64,000 nt of DNA from Maricaulis alexandrii (GCF_005871165.1 NZ_SWKP01000005.1:186001-250000); one strand, 5' to 3'. Positions 39,349 through 48,655 are shown, numbered from the stretch's first letter. Notes: a model not told the origin generated them from the sequence alone. Numbers and translations are program-made.

Positions 39349-39696
39349 ATGTACAAGTCTGTTATACTCGTCTCGATCGCCGCTGTGAGCCTGACCGCCT
39401 GTGGTGCCACCACGCGCGGCGCGGCCACCGGCGCAGCCATGGGGGCGGCAGCGGGGGCTGTCATCGGCAATAATACCGGGTCCGGCGATGCGGAGTCCGG
39501 GGCCATCATCGGTGGTGTGGTCGGCGGGGCCGCCGGCGCCTATGCCGGTTGCCGGTCCGAGGGCGGTTGCCGCTGGACGGAGGACAATCCGAACCAGTCG
39601 CGCCTCTATCTCGATGAACGCGCAAACCGCTATTATTACGTCAATAATCGCGATGGATGCACCTATTGGCGCAATGGCGAATACCGCGCCTGCTAG
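39349..39696 (+). CDS. glycine-zipper 2TM-type lipoprotein
   Basis: 115 aa. Lipoprotein signal MYKSVILVSIAAVSLTAC (lipobox LTAC) and a glycine zipper (AATGAAMGAAAGAVIGNNTGSGDAESGAIIGGVVGGAAGAYAG) as in outer-membrane Rick_17kDa-like proteins; the tail is Tyr- and Arg-rich (LYLDERANRYYYVNNRDGCTYWRNGEY). Role unknown. ATG 39349 has GGGAG nine bases upstream; an ATG at 39334 is less likely. Confidence 0.85.
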   Translation: MYKSVILVSIAAVSLTACGATTRGAATGAAMGAAAGAVIGNNTGSGDAESGAIIGGVVGGAAGAYAGCRSEGGCRWTEDNPNQSRLYLDERANRYYYVNNRDGCTYWRNGEYRAC

Positions 39697-39703
39697 GCCG
39701 GGT

Positions 39704-40045
39704 TCAGCCGAACAATCGCCGGGCCAGGGCGCCCAGGACGACGACGGAAAACACCGGGACCATGACGGGGATCACCTTCAGGGCCCAGCTTTCCGGCAGG
39801 AAGAAGACATCCCGCTCCCAGCCCTCGGTCCGCCCGGTCATGCGGCAGGCCAGGGTCTGCAGGATGCAGGTCCCGCGATTGAGCAGGATGCCGATCAATA
39901 TCCCCAGCGGGGGCAGGAGGGCCAGCACCGCCCACCGGCCCCCGTTTCCTGTCAGGGCATAGTGTGCCAGTGGCACCAGCATGGCGATGCAGACGACGAC
40001 GATCAGCGTATGCACGAGCCGCAGGGCAAACAGGGCGACGGCCAT
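39704..40045 (-). CDS. small membrane protein next to a glutamate-synthase-like gene
   Basis: 113 aa with three to four hydrophobic helices (LVHTLIVVVCIAMLVPLAHYAL, AVLALLPPLGILIGILL, VIPVMVPVFSVVVLGALA). The start directly abuts the stop of the upstream glutamate-synthase-like gene (TGAATG), so translation is coupled. Function unknown. Sequences of this shape accompany glutamate-synthase-like genes, but I cannot name the family. Confidence 0.78.
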   Translation of the reverse strand: MAVALFALRLVHTLIVVVCIAMLVPLAHYALTGNGGRWAVLALLPPLGILIGILLNRGTCILQTLACRMTGRTEGWERDVFFLPESWALKVIPVMVPVFSVVVLGALARRLFG

Positions 40046-41569
40046 TCAGGGTGTGTTCTCCGGGTCCAGAAAGGCATTGCCGGGGCGGGCCGGCAGGGGC
40101 GGCAGGCTGGCCATCGGAACGGACCGCCCATCGCCCAGCACGATGCGGACATGGTGTGGACGCAGCTCGCGCGGCTCTGCCACTCCACAGGAGTGGGCAA
40201 TCATTTCAACATGTTCGCGGATGGTCCGGGCATATTCCGCCACCTTTTCCGCCTTGTCCTTCACGACCAAGCCGCGCTGCAACCGCTTGTCATGCGTGGT
40301 CACACCGGTCGGGCAGGTATTGCGATGGCATTTGAGCGCCTGGATACAGCCCAGGGAAAACATGAAGCCGCGCGCGCACTGGATGAAGTCGGCGCCGGCG
40401 GCAATCGCCCAGGCGGCATGTCCGGGGACCAGAAGCTTGCCGGAAGCGATCACCCGGATCCGGTCCTTCAGCCCGTACTGATCGCGTAGTGCGACCAGCA
40501 TGGGCAGGGCTTCGCGCAGGGGCAGGCCGACATTGTCCATCAGGGCCATGGGCGCAGCGCCCGTTCCCCCATCCCCGCCATCGACCGTGATGAAGTCCGG
40601 AGCGTGCTCGATCCCGCGCCGTGTCACGGCCTCGAAAAGCTCCTCCAGGAAGGCCGGATCACTGATCACGCCTTTGAAACCGCAAGGCTTTCCCGTGACC
40701 TCGCGGATATGGCCGATCATGTCGAGCAGGCCGTCGGCATCGTCGAATTCGGGATGGCGGTTGGGGGAGATGGAGGCCTGACCGGGCTCGATCCCGCGAA
40801 TGGCGGCAATTTCCTCGGTGACCTTGGCGCCGGGCAGGATACCGCCCTTGCCCGGTTTGGCGCCCTGGGCGAGTTTCAGCTCGAACATGCGGACCTGGTC
40901 ATGGCCTGCGATGACCTTCAGCTTGTCATCGCTCAGTCCGCCGGTCCCGTTGCGGACCCCGTATTTGGCTGTTCCGATCTGGAAGACGATGTCGCACCCG
41001 CCCTCCAGATGCATGGAGGACAGACCGCCCTCGCCCGTATTCATCCAGATGCCGGCCTTGGCGGCACCCCGGGACAGGGCCCGGACCGCCGGTTTGGAGA
41101 GCGCTCCATAACTCATCCCGGAGATATTGAAGAAGGACGGCGCATCAAAGGGCTGGCGAGCGCCGGCACCAATCCGCAAGGGCTGGGTCTCGGCAGCGTG
41201 ATCGTCCAGGGGCGGGAAGGGGTGATTCAGAAAGATGGCCGTGCCCGGCTTGTCCATCGGTTTTGTGGAGCCGAAGGGAATGGTGCCACCCTGCCCGTTC
41301 GCGGCGCGATAGATCCATTGCCTCTCAGCCCGGTTGAAGGGCAGCTCCTCACGGTCCAGGGCGAAGAAATACTGGCGGAAAAATTCGCCCAGATGCGTGA
41401 AGAGGTTCCGGAAGCGCCCGACCAGCGGATAGTTCCGCCGCACCGCATCCCTCGTCTGGCTGATATCGGCGATATAAAAGGCCAGCGCCACTATCGCCAG
41501 GCCGCCCAGGGTCAGGATGAAGCCCTGGGTCAGAAGGTTCATGGCCTGCATCGCCCAATTCGGCAGCAT
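40046..41569 (-). CDS. FMN-binding glutamate synthase family protein
   Basis: 507 aa. After one N-terminal membrane helix (AMQAMNLLTQGFILTLGGLAIVALAFYI) comes a GltB-like FMN-barrel domain: FFNISGMSYGALSKPAVRALSRGAAKAG, GVRNGTGGLSDDKL, AKPGKGGILPGAKV, DFITVDGGDGGTGAAP, and the cysteine-rich CIQALKCHRNTCPTGV where GltB binds its 3Fe-4S cluster. Lacks the amidotransferase domain of true glutamate synthase, so it probably is an orphan FMN oxidoreductase of unknown substrate. Confidence 0.9.
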   Translation of the reverse strand: MLPNWAMQAMNLLTQGFILTLGGLAIVALAFYIADISQTRDAVRRNYPLVGRFRNLFTHLGEFFRQYFFALDREELPFNRAERQWIYRAANGQGGTIPFGSTKPMDKPGTAIFLNHPFPPLDDHAAETQPLRIGAGARQPFDAPSFFNISGMSYGALSKPAVRALSRGAAKAGIWMNTGEGGLSSMHLEGGCDIVFQIGTAKYGVRNGTGGLSDDKLKVIAGHDQVRMFELKLAQGAKPGKGGILPGAKVTEEIAAIRGIEPGQASISPNRHPEFDDADGLLDMIGHIREVTGKPCGFKGVISDPAFLEELFEAVTRRGIEHAPDFITVDGGDGGTGAAPMALMDNVGLPLREALPMLVALRDQYGLKDRIRVIASGKLLVPGHAAWAIAAGADFIQCARGFMFSLGCIQALKCHRNTCPTGVTTHDKRLQRGLVVKDKAEKVAEYARTIREHVEMIAHSCGVAEPRELRPHHVRIVLGDGRSVPMASLPPLPARPGNAFLDPENTP

Positions 41570-41657
41570 GATGCTCTTTCCTTCGCAAAGCGCAGACCGG
41601 CATCATGTCTGAGCCGGGCCGATCTGGCGAGAGGGCGCTGCCTATCGCCTTGATCTC

Positions 41658-42956
41658 TTAATCCGAATTCGCCGCTTCCAGCTCTGCCGAGATTTGTTCG
41701 GCACGGTCGATGCGCAGATCGCTGGACTGGTCATCGGCGCCCATCTCCAGCTGGCCGGCTTTCCAGTCCATGGCCATGGCAACCCGGGACTGGCCGGAGG
41801 GGTGGTCGAAGAACATGAATTCCTCCCAGCCCGAAGGCGAGATCTTGCGATAGGAGGACAGGCGCAGCGCCACGGTGGCGAACCCGTCCGGTTCGCGGGC
41901 GGCATTCAACCCGAAAATGTCAGCCTCGGCCTCATTGGTGTAGACGATGCGATTGTAGACCGGGGTCGTGACCAGGAAGAAGATCGTGAGGCAAGCGCTG
42001 AGCAGGGGCAGGCCGGCAATATCGCCGATATCCTTGACCCCCCAGCGCTGTCCGAACCGTTTGTTGGCCCATTTGAACAGACCATCGGCAAAGGCCAGGC
42101 CCAGCGCCAGCAAGACGCCGAAATAGATGAACATTTCCCAGATGTGATTGAGCACGTAATGGCCGATCTCATGGCCCATCACGGCGAGGACTTCATCCGC
42201 GTCCGCTTGTTCGACCAGCGTATCGGACAGGGCGATCCGTGTGGTGCCGAACAGGCCGGAGACATTGGCCGTGATCCGGTTGGACTGGCGCGAAACGTCG
42301 AAGACATAGACATCATCGGCCGGAATGCCGTTGGCGTGGGCGACGGCCAGGATGTCGTCGCGCAGCTCGCCCTCTTCCATCGGCGTGTAATCATTGAACA
42401 AGGGTTCGATATAGACCGGGGCGATCAGGAGCGCGAAGGCCATGAAGACGATGGCGATACCGGCGCCCCACAACCACCAGGCGGCCTTGGCGGCGCGGAT
42501 CATGACGTAGAAGACCGTCAGGAAAACCGCGCCCATGATCGTGCTGACCAGGAGCTGCATCGCCCATTCTCCCAACCAGGCCGGCAGGGTCATGGTCGAG
42601 AGATTGTAGGCATGCTCCCGGATGAAGCCTTCATAGAGGGTCAGCGGGAAGGTCAGGACGGATGTGGCCAGCGACCAGGCGATGACGAAAAGCGGGATGG
42701 CCAGCCAGCGCCAGGGCATCCAGGCCTCGGCCTTGTCGCGCACAGTGCGGGCAAACCCGCTCTGAAGAAGAATGAAGGCGACGACCAGGCCGACGGCGGC
42801 ATTGATGAGGATCAGCCAGTAGCCGCCTTCGAAATAGGAATCAGAGCGTTCGCGGGCTGCCCCGTCCAGGGTGGCCAGATAGGCCGAGACGGCCGAATCC
42901 GCATCGAAACCCGGCACGGCAGAGGTGGTCAGCCCTGCCAGTTCAATCATGGTCAT
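41658..42956 (-). CDS. M48 family metallopeptidase (CAAX protease/Ste24-like)
   Basis: 432 aa, about five to seven membrane helices. Zinc motif AVMGHEIGHYVLNH (HEIGH) with the third ligand in TNEAEADIFGL. N-terminal arrangement (YEGFIREHAYNLSTMTLPAWLGEW) resembles the Ste24 group. Degrades membrane-linked or CAAX-like substrates in other organisms; the bacterial role is membrane-protein quality control or unknown. ATG 42956 has GGGGAG eight bases upstream. Confidence 0.92.
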   Translation of the reverse strand: MTMIELAGLTTSAVPGFDADSAVSAYLATLDGAARERSDSYFEGGYWLILINAAVGLVVAFILLQSGFARTVRDKAEAWMPWRWLAIPLFVIAWSLATSVLTFPLTLYEGFIREHAYNLSTMTLPAWLGEWAMQLLVSTIMGAVFLTVFYVMIRAAKAAWWLWGAGIAIVFMAFALLIAPVYIEPLFNDYTPMEEGELRDDILAVAHANGIPADDVYVFDVSRQSNRITANVSGLFGTTRIALSDTLVEQADADEVLAVMGHEIGHYVLNHIWEMFIYFGVLLALGLAFADGLFKWANKRFGQRWGVKDIGDIAGLPLLSACLTIFFLVTTPVYNRIVYTNEAEADIFGLNAAREPDGFATVALRLSSYRKISPSGWEEFMFFDHPSGQSRVAMAMDWKAGQLEMGADDQSSDLRIDRAEQISAELEAANSD

Positions 42957-43046
42957 GAAATCAACTCCCCGACCCGCAGCCGTCGCGGTCGGAAAGCATG
43001 AGGCGGCGATCCCGGACCCAAGTCAAGGATCGCCGGAACGGGTTCG

Positions 43047-43646
43047 TCAGGCCTTCACGTCGACATTGCCGCCGGAATCACCTGCCGAACCGCCACCGGG
43101 CTGGCCCGCCGAAACGGCGACCATGGCGGCCCGCAAGGTGCGGTCGCCAATCACGAAACCGGTCTGCATGACGGAGGCGATCTTGCCGGAAGGCTGGTCC
43201 GACGGGATTTGGGCCACGGCCTGGTGACGGTTCGGGTCGAACACATCGCCCGGGGCCGGGTCGATCATCTTCACGCCGTGACGCTCCATCTTGGAGAGCA
43301 GCGATTTCTCGGTCATGGCGATGCCTTCGACCAAATTCTTCAGCGCGTCCGAGGCGTTCTCCAGCTGGCTGGGCTCAAGGGCGGCCAGGGCGCGGGACAG
43401 ATTGTCGGCCACGTCCAGCATGTCCTTGGCGAAGCTGGACACGGAATAGGCGCGGGCGTCGGCCACTTCCTTTTCAGCCCGGCGGCGCGTGTTCTGCGCA
43501 TCCGCCAGGGCGCGCAGGCGATCGTCGCGCAGCGTGTCCAGTTCAGCCGTCAGCTCGGCAATCACGGCCTCCGGCGAATTGTCTTCGGCCGGGGCTTCGG
43601 TCTCTTCGGCTTCTGTGTCCGGCGTGATGTTTTCGTTGTCGCTCAT
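43047..43646 (-). CDS. grpE: GrpE, nucleotide exchange factor for DnaK
   Basis: 199 aa. Acidic N-terminus, long coiled coil (ELTAELDTLRDDRLRALADAQNTRRRAEKEVADARAYSVSSFAKDMLDVADNLSRALAAL) and beta-domain ending GVKMIDPAPGDVFDPNRHQAVAQIPSD...TGFVIGDRTLRAAMVAVSAG. Start taken at ATG 43646 (MSDNENITPD); a GTG at 43658 that overlaps the hrcA stop is the alternative. Next to hrcA, as is common in alphaproteobacteria, and 5 kb from dnaK. Confidence 0.95.
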   Translation of the reverse strand: MSDNENITPDTEAEETEAPAEDNSPEAVIAELTAELDTLRDDRLRALADAQNTRRRAEKEVADARAYSVSSFAKDMLDVADNLSRALAALEPSQLENASDALKNLVEGIAMTEKSLLSKMERHGVKMIDPAPGDVFDPNRHQAVAQIPSDQPSGKIASVMQTGFVIGDRTLRAAMVAVSAGQPGGGSAGDSGGNVDVKA

Positions 43647-43654
43647 ATCGTTCT

Positions 43655-44728
43655 TCACTCTCGTCGCGTGCCGTCCAGGATCTGGCCGACGACACGGGCT
43701 GTGTAGTCGACCAGCGGAATAACACGGGCATAGTTCAAACGCGTGGGGCCAATTACACCCAGCGCGCCGATGATTTCCTGTTCCGAGTTCATATAGGGAG
43801 CCACGATCACGCTTGAACCCGACAGGCTGAAGAGCGGGTTTTCCGCGCCGATGAAGAGGCGGACCCCGTCCCCGTCGCGCGCCTTGTCCAGCAGGGTGAT
43901 CAGTTCTTCCTTGCGTTCGATATCCTCGAACAGCATGCGGATGCGTTCCAGATCGCCGGCGGCATCGACGCTTTCCAGCAGGCGCGCCTGGCCGCGCACG
44001 ATCAGGGCGCGATCATTCTTGCGGCCCGTCCAGTCGGCGAGCCCCTGTTTGACCAGGGTTTCCGCCGCCGTATCCAGCTGGGCGCGGCGCTCGTCGATTT
44101 CCTGGGCGATGGCCTTGCGCGCCTCGTCCAGGCTGCGCCCCTTGAGGCGGGCGGAGAGGTAATTGCCCGCTTCCACCAGTGTGGCCGGAAACATGCCCTC
44201 CGGCGTGCGCATCAGGCGGTTCTCCACCGAGCCGTCCTCGAAGACGAGAATGCCGAGGACTTCCTGGGCCGATAGGGGCACGAATTCGACATGGCGCAGC
44301 GGGGCTTCCCGTTTCGGCGTGACCACCAGGCCGGCTCCGCCGGCCAGCCCGCTGAGCAGGGCGGAAGCCTCGGACAGCAGGTCCTGTGTGGTGCGGCCTG
44401 AGCGGACGACCTTGCCCTCGATCGCCTTGCGCTCGTCCTCGGTCAGCTCACCGACTTGCAGGAGACCGTCCACAAAGAGTCGCAGGCCCGCATGGGTGGG
44501 CATGCGGCCGGCACTGGAATGCGGCGCGGACAGAAGGCCCAGCTGGGCGAGGTCCGCCATTGTGTTGCGGATCGAGGCCGGGGAGAGGGAGAGATTGCCG
44601 GTCTGGGACAGGGTGCGTGAGCCCACTGGTTCGCCCGAGCGCAGATAGGCTTCCACGATCTCGCGGAAGATCGTGCGCATGCGGTCATCCAGGGCGGACA
44701 GCGCGGATGCGTGCGGTATCGGGTTCAT
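43655..44728 (-). CDS. hrcA: HrcA, heat-inducible transcription repressor
   Basis: Repressor of class I heat-shock genes that binds CIRCE. 357 aa; N-terminal winged helix ([72 protein letters not shown]), GAF-like and dimerisation domains ([38 protein letters not shown]). Divergent from rph. No CIRCE element was found within this window, so its targets (groESL in most alphaproteobacteria) lie elsewhere. Confidence 0.96.
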   Translation of the reverse strand: MNPIPHASALSALDDRMRTIFREIVEAYLRSGEPVGSRTLSQTGNLSLSPASIRNTMADLAQLGLLSAPHSSAGRMPTHAGLRLFVDGLLQVGELTEDERKAIEGKVVRSGRTTQDLLSEASALLSGLAGGAGLVVTPKREAPLRHVEFVPLSAQEVLGILVFEDGSVENRLMRTPEGMFPATLVEAGNYLSARLKGRSLDEARKAIAQEIDERRAQLDTAAETLVKQGLADWTGRKNDRALIVRGQARLLESVDAAGDLERIRMLFEDIERKEELITLLDKARDGDGVRLFIGAENPLFSLSGSSVIVAPYMNSEQEIIGALGVIGPTRLNYARVIPLVDYTARVVGQILDGTRRE

Positions 44729-44855
44729 GCCCTTGAATTAGTCGCGCCCGGCGCAAGGTTCAATTCCTATTGATGCGCCGCGTCTTGTCGCCGGCGCTTG
44801 AAGCAGGCGGCGCATCCGTCTACCAGCCTAGCCAGACACCTGACGGAGAGAGACC

Positions 44856-45572
44856 ATGAGACCAATGGGACGGGCGCGCGATGCGATGCGGGCTGTAACG
44901 CTGGAGGCCGGAGCCTCACTGTATGCGGAAGGCTCCTGCCTGGCCCGGTTCGGCGGGACGCATGTCCTGTGCACGGCCTCGATCGAGGAAAGCGTGCCGC
45001 CCTGGCTGCGTGGCGGTGGCAAGGGCTGGGTCACGGCGGAATACGGCATGCTGCCGCGCTCGACCCATACGCGTTCGCGCCGGGAAGCCGCAGCCGGCAA
45101 ACAGTCCGGCCGGACCCAGGAAATCCAGCGCCTGATCGGCCGCTCCCTGCGCGCCGTGGTCGATCTGAAAGCCCTGGGCGAACGCCAGATCACGATTGAC
45201 TGCGACGTGCTGCAGGCCGATGGCGGCACCCGGACCGCCGCGATCACGGGCGCGTGGGTCGCCCTGAAACAGGCCACCGGCTATTTGCTCGAGGAAGGCG
45301 TTCTCAAGAGCGATCCGGTTTATGGCCAGCTCGCCGCGATTTCCTGTGGTGTGATCGACGGGGAAACCCGTCTGGACCTGGAATATGAGGAAGACCGCCG
45401 CGCCGAAGCGGATGCGAATTTTGTGCTGACGGATAATGGCGGTATCGTCGAAATTCAGGCAACGGCGGAAGACAAGCCGATCCCGGAGAGCGATTTCACC
45501 GAATTGTTCTCGCTGGCCAAGGCCGGTGTCGCGGATCTCTGCGCCTTGCAGATGGCAGCCCTGAAGGGCTGA
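44856..45572 (+). CDS. rph: ribonuclease PH
   Basis: Phosphate-dependent 3' exoribonuclease maturing tRNA ends. 238 aa: [90 protein letters not shown], and [26 protein letters not shown] are the family's conserved blocks, including RNA-binding arginines. ATG 44856 with CGGAGAGAG upstream. In many alphaproteobacteria rph is followed by rdgB-hemW, here displaced by the XRE/DUF2975 locus. Confidence 0.97.
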   Translation: MRPMGRARDAMRAVTLEAGASLYAEGSCLARFGGTHVLCTASIEESVPPWLRGGGKGWVTAEYGMLPRSTHTRSRREAAAGKQSGRTQEIQRLIGRSLRAVVDLKALGERQITIDCDVLQADGGTRTAAITGAWVALKQATGYLLEEGVLKSDPVYGQLAAISCGVIDGETRLDLEYEEDRRAEADANFVLTDNGGIVEIQATAEDKPIPESDFTELFSLAKAGVADLCALQMAALKG

Positions 45573-45580
45573 GACACGGA

Positions 45581-45602
45581 TATCGCCGGTTCGCCGGCGA
45601 TA
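45581..45602 (+). terminator. UUCG-loop hairpin after rph
   Basis: A perfect 9-bp stem TATCGCCGG/CCGGCGATA closed by TTCG, 8 bp after the rph stop. There is no clear T-run after it, so it may stabilise the 3' end or terminate weakly rather than act as a classical intrinsic terminator. Confidence 0.5.
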
Positions 45603-45606
45603 AAGA

Positions 45607-45696
45607 CAGACGGCGGGAGCGCGCTGGGGGGCTGAAAACGGCCCGCAAGGCTACTCTTGGGAAGGGGCGACCTTGCAGGCCCGCCCCCGCCGTCTG
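45607..45696. ncRNA. possible structured RNA or convergent terminator region
   Basis: Between convergent rph and the XRE gene. An 11-bp perfect stem, CAGACGGCGGG (45607-45617) with CCCGCCGTCTG (45686-45696), encloses a nested GCAAGG/CCTTGC pair (45645-45650 with 45671-45676). The nested layout resembles a compact ncRNA, but it could be the terminator of both genes. No match to SRP RNA, 6S or tmRNA was recognised. Confidence 0.25.
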
Positions 45697-45741
45697 ACCC
45701 GTCCGGTTTGACCCGGCCGGATTTCATTGTGACCTGTACGC

Positions 45742-45975
45742 CTATTCGGCGGCGTCCTGGTCCTCATCATCCTCATCATCGAAACTCAGCAGATCGCCAG
45801 GCTGGCAGCCGAGTTCGCGGCAGAGCGCTTCCAGGGTGGAGAAGCGGACGGCCTTGGCCTTGCCCGTCTTCAGGATGGACAGGTTGGCCATGGTGATACC
45901 CACGCGATCGCACAGCTCTGTCAGGGACATGCGGCGCTCGAGGAGCATTCGGTCGAGGGTGACGCGGATTGGCAT
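45742..45975 (-). CDS. XRE/Cro-type HTH regulator with acidic tail
   Basis: 77 aa: a single helix-turn-helix (LDRMLLERRMSLTELCDRVGITMANLSILKTGKAKAVRFSTLEALCRELGCQPGDLL) and a DEDDEDQDAAE acidic end. It is 12 bp after the DUF2975 membrane gene on the same strand; YozG-type Cro regulators pair with DUF2975 proteins widely in bacteria. It probably controls this operon through the palindromes upstream of the 38-aa ORF. Confidence 0.9.
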   Translation of the reverse strand: MPIRVTLDRMLLERRMSLTELCDRVGITMANLSILKTGKAKAVRFSTLEALCRELGCQPGDLLSFDDEDDEDQDAAE

Positions 45976-45987
45976 GTGTGCGTCCCC

Positions 45988-46536
45988 CTAAATCGTCAGT
46001 TTTTGTTCTTGGCGCATTTTCGCACCTTCGCGGAAGACTTCCGCCAGGACCAGCAGGGCGGCCACTGCAAACCAGGCCCCGAGGTCGACATTCCAGCTCG
46101 CTGTCAGCTCCTGTCCGCCGATGACCGGCTGACCGAGCATGGTCAGCAGCATGGCCACCGCCCCCTGCGTGACGTGACGCAGGATCTGGAAGCCCGCGAT
46201 CGCCAGGGCAATGATCCGCAGATGTCCGGCATTTTCCGGAACAAAGGGATCGCCGGCGATCAGCGTCGAGAAAATCCGGCGCAGACGATCGATCACGATC
46301 ATCACGGCGATGATTTCCGCCACCAGGATCGGGAACAGCCAGCCATTGTCGCGGATATCTTCCAGCAACACGGTGACCGGACCGGGCGAATAGCCCAACA
46401 GATCCATGATCAGCGTTGCCCCGGCTGCCAGGATGACCAGCGCCGCAATCGCCAGGAGAATCCAGGCGAGATACCAGACAATATCGAGCACCACCTTGAT
46501 GATGGAGGCAATTGAGCCTTGGCCCAGTGTTTTCAT
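45988..46536 (-). CDS. DUF2975 family membrane protein
   Basis: 182 aa with four hydrophobic helices (VVLDIVWYLAWILLAIAALVILAAGATLI, WLFPILVAEIIAVMIVIDRL, RIIALAIAGFQILRHVTQGAVAMLLTML, LGAWFAVAALLVLAEVFREG) and FSTLIAGDPFVPENAGHLRIIAL between helices 2 and 3, the DUF2975 signature. Function unknown. Between the 38-aa ORF and the XRE regulator in an apparent three-gene leftward operon. Confidence 0.87.
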   Translation of the reverse strand: MKTLGQGSIASIIKVVLDIVWYLAWILLAIAALVILAAGATLIMDLLGYSPGPVTVLLEDIRDNGWLFPILVAEIIAVMIVIDRLRRIFSTLIAGDPFVPENAGHLRIIALAIAGFQILRHVTQGAVAMLLTMLGQPVIGGQELTASWNVDLGAWFAVAALLVLAEVFREGAKMRQEQKLTI

Positions 46537-46611
46537 GCCCGCCCCTTCCCGTGTCGCAGATGAGGCCTGTGAACGGCGCTCCGTTCGTCAGGCCTCACCC
46601 GTCCTTAGCAA

Positions 46612-46728
46612 TCATGCAGCAACCGGGGCAATCGCGTAGAACGCACCGGCAGCCACCGAAACCAGCAACATCACATTGACCGCGATCGACGCGACCGTGC
46701 GAAAGCTGGAATTGTTGGACCTGACCAT
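46612..46728 (-). CDS. 38-aa membrane microprotein upstream of DUF2975
   Basis: Short open frame [20 protein letters not shown] continuing with [18 protein letters not shown]; one hydrophobic segment from about residue 11 on, basic-polar N-terminus, and an excellent AGGAG immediately upstream of the ATG. Not previously recognisable to me. Its position at the head of the DUF2975-XRE operon and its ribosome site make it likely real. It ends 75 bp before the DUF2975 start. Confidence 0.55.
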   Translation of the reverse strand: MVRSNNSSFRTVASIAVNVMLLVSVAAGAFYAIAPVAA

Positions 46729-46807
46729 CTCCTGTTTCCTTTCTCTTGTATCTGACCAATTCACGTTATCTGTCTTGCGTGTGGGACGGTGTCTCCCGTC
46801 CTTGTTG

Positions 46808-46864
46808 TTTATCGATAAACAGAAACATTCGGACGCGCAAGCAAAAAATATCGTTTTTCGATAT
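46808..46864. promoter_or_regulatory. two palindromes in the divergent XRE-operon/rdgB promoter region
   Basis: TTTATCGATAAA (46808-46819) and ATATCG-TTTTT-CGATAT (46848-46864) lie in the AT-rich gap between the leftward microprotein-DUF2975-XRE operon and rdgB. Both centre on ATCGAT-like sequence and are plausible operator sites for the XRE protein. The gap 46729-46907 holds no other gene. Confidence 0.5.
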
Positions 46865-46907
46865 GAATTTTTCGAAAGGCGATAAAAACCGGGAGCCAGA
46901 CAGCCTC

Positions 46908-47498
46908 ATGGCAGGGACTGAAACATGGGTGCTCGCCAGCCATAATGCGGGCAAAATCAAAGAGTTGAGTGATATTCTGGCACCGTTTGGAATCGCCCTG
47001 AAAAGCGCTGCGGACCTGGATTTGCCGGAGCCGGAAGAGACGGAAGACAGTTTCGAGGGCAATGCCGGGTTGAAAGCCCGGGCGGCCTGCGAGTCGACGG
47101 GCCTGGTGTGTCTGGCAGATGATTCCGGCTTGGCTGTGGATGCGCTGGACGGGGCGCCGGGCATTTATTCGGCCCGCTGGGCGGGCGAGCCCCGGGATTT
47201 CGGCCGGGCCATGCAGATGGTGCAGGATGAATTGGGCGATGCGGCAGACCGGACCGCGCGCTTCGTCTGTGTGATCGCCCTTGCCCGCCCGGACGGATCG
47301 ATGGCGCATTATCGCGGCGAAGTGGTGGGTGAGATCGTCTGGCCGCCACGAGGCGAGGCCGGTTTCGGCTATGATCCGATCTTTCAGCCGGAGGGCGAGA
47401 CGCGGACTTTTGCGGAAATGTCGGCCGCGGAAAAGCGGGCATTGAGTCATCGCGGACGGGCTCTCGCCTTGATGGCCGCCGCTGAACTGGGCGCGTGA
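46908..47498 (+). CDS. rdgB: RdgB/HAM1 family non-canonical purine NTP pyrophosphatase
   Basis: Removes dITP/XTP from the nucleotide pool. 196 aa: [19 protein letters not shown] at the N-terminus, [49 protein letters not shown] (catalytic DDSG) and [35 protein letters not shown]. Start ATG 46908. Overlaps hemW start region by one base (TGATG), so hemW is likely coupled. Confidence 0.96.
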   Translation: MAGTETWVLASHNAGKIKELSDILAPFGIALKSAADLDLPEPEETEDSFEGNAGLKARAACESTGLVCLADDSGLAVDALDGAPGIYSARWAGEPRDFGRAMQMVQDELGDAADRTARFVCVIALARPDGSMAHYRGEVVGEIVWPPRGEAGFGYDPIFQPEGETRTFAEMSAAEKRALSHRGRALALMAAAELGA

Positions 47499-48652
47499 TG
47501 GACGGTCTGACTCATCCGGGCGATGCGCTGGGACTGTATGTTCACTGGCCCTATTGCGCCCGGATCTGCCCTTATTGTGATTTCAATGTCTACCGCCCGC
47601 GCGGTGATGATGACGCGCTTTTGGCTGCCATACTCGAAGACATGGCCGCCTGGCGCGCGCGGACCGGCTCGCGCTCCCTGGTGAGCCTGCACTTCGGCGG
47701 TGGTACGCCCTCGCTCATGACACCGGACCAATTGGGTCAGGTGATCGAGGCGGCGGACCGCTTGTGGGGGCTGGAGACCGGGGCGGAGATCGGCCTGGAG
47801 GCCAATCCGAAAGACCAGGACGGGTTTGCCGGCATGGCGTCGGCCGGGATCAACCGGCTCTCCCTGGGGGTTCAGAGCTTTGATGATGCCGCCCTGGTCG
47901 CGCTGGGCCGGGATCATGATGCCCGCATGGGCGAGACCTCGATCGAGGCGGCTCTGTCCGTCTTTGACCGGGTCTCTCTTGACCTGATCTATGCCCGGGC
48001 CGGCCAGACCGAGGCCCATTGGGAAGGGGAGTTGAGGAAGGCTCTCGCCAGCGGGGTCAGCCATCTTTCGCCCTATCAATTGACGATCGAGCCCGCCACC
48101 GCGTTCGGAAAGCGGGCCAGCCGCGGCGAGGAACTCTCCGTGACCGAGGACCTGGGGGCGGACCTGTTCGACCTGACCCAATCCGTGTGCGAGGCGGCGG
48201 GCTTCCCGGCTTATGAGATTTCCAATCATGCCCGCTCAGTCGGGGACCGCTCGGTTCACAACACGCTCTATTGGGCGGGGGGCGACTGGATCGGTGTGGG
48301 TCCGGGCGCCCATGGACGCCTGGGCCGCAGCACGCATGCCGGTCGGATTGCCAGCGAGGCACTGCGCCGGCCGGCGGATTATCGCGCGGGGCCGGTCCGC
48401 CATGAAGAGAGCTGTCTGAGCCCGGCCGATGACGCGGCGGAACGCATTCTCATGGGCATGCGGGTCGTTGAGGGGCTCGATCTCAACCGGCTGGCAGCGG
48501 CGACCGGCATGAGCGTGGACGCGGACGGGCTGGCGCGCATGAAGGTGCAGGGTTTCGTCGAGCAGAACGGGTCACGCATCCGGCTGACGCGGGACGGGCG
48601 CTTGCTGGCAGACGGGGTGTCGGGCGAGCTCGTGCCCGATATGGAGGCCTAG
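47498..48652 (+). CDS. hemW: HemW, radical SAM heme-binding protein
   Basis: 384-aa radical SAM protein of the coproporphyrinogen-III-oxidase-like group (HemW), thought to pass heme to target proteins rather than oxidise coproporphyrinogen. The cluster motif YCARICPYCDFNVY (C-x3-C-x2-C), the HFGGGTPSLM glycine motif and RLSLGVQSFDDAALVALGRDHDA are present. ATG 47498 overlaps the rdgB stop by one base. The HemN-specific N-terminal trip-wire region is absent. Confidence 0.94.
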   Translation: MDGLTHPGDALGLYVHWPYCARICPYCDFNVYRPRGDDDALLAAILEDMAAWRARTGSRSLVSLHFGGGTPSLMTPDQLGQVIEAADRLWGLETGAEIGLEANPKDQDGFAGMASAGINRLSLGVQSFDDAALVALGRDHDARMGETSIEAALSVFDRVSLDLIYARAGQTEAHWEGELRKALASGVSHLSPYQLTIEPATAFGKRASRGEELSVTEDLGADLFDLTQSVCEAAGFPAYEISNHARSVGDRSVHNTLYWAGGDWIGVGPGAHGRLGRSTHAGRIASEALRRPADYRAGPVRHEESCLSPADDAAERILMGMRVVEGLDLNRLAAATGMSVDADGLARMKVQGFVEQNGSRIRLTRDGRLLADGVSGELVPDMEA

Positions 48653-48655
48653 AGC

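Noticed and set aside
43655-44855. CIRCE element (TTAGCACTC-N9-GAGTGCTAA) near hrcA, or anywhere in the chaperone genes
   Set aside because: None found.
45607-45696. SRP RNA, 6S RNA or tmRNA
   Set aside because: The SRP apical motif (GGAAGCAGCC type), a CCA end or the 6S bubble layout was not seen; left only as a low-confidence structured region.
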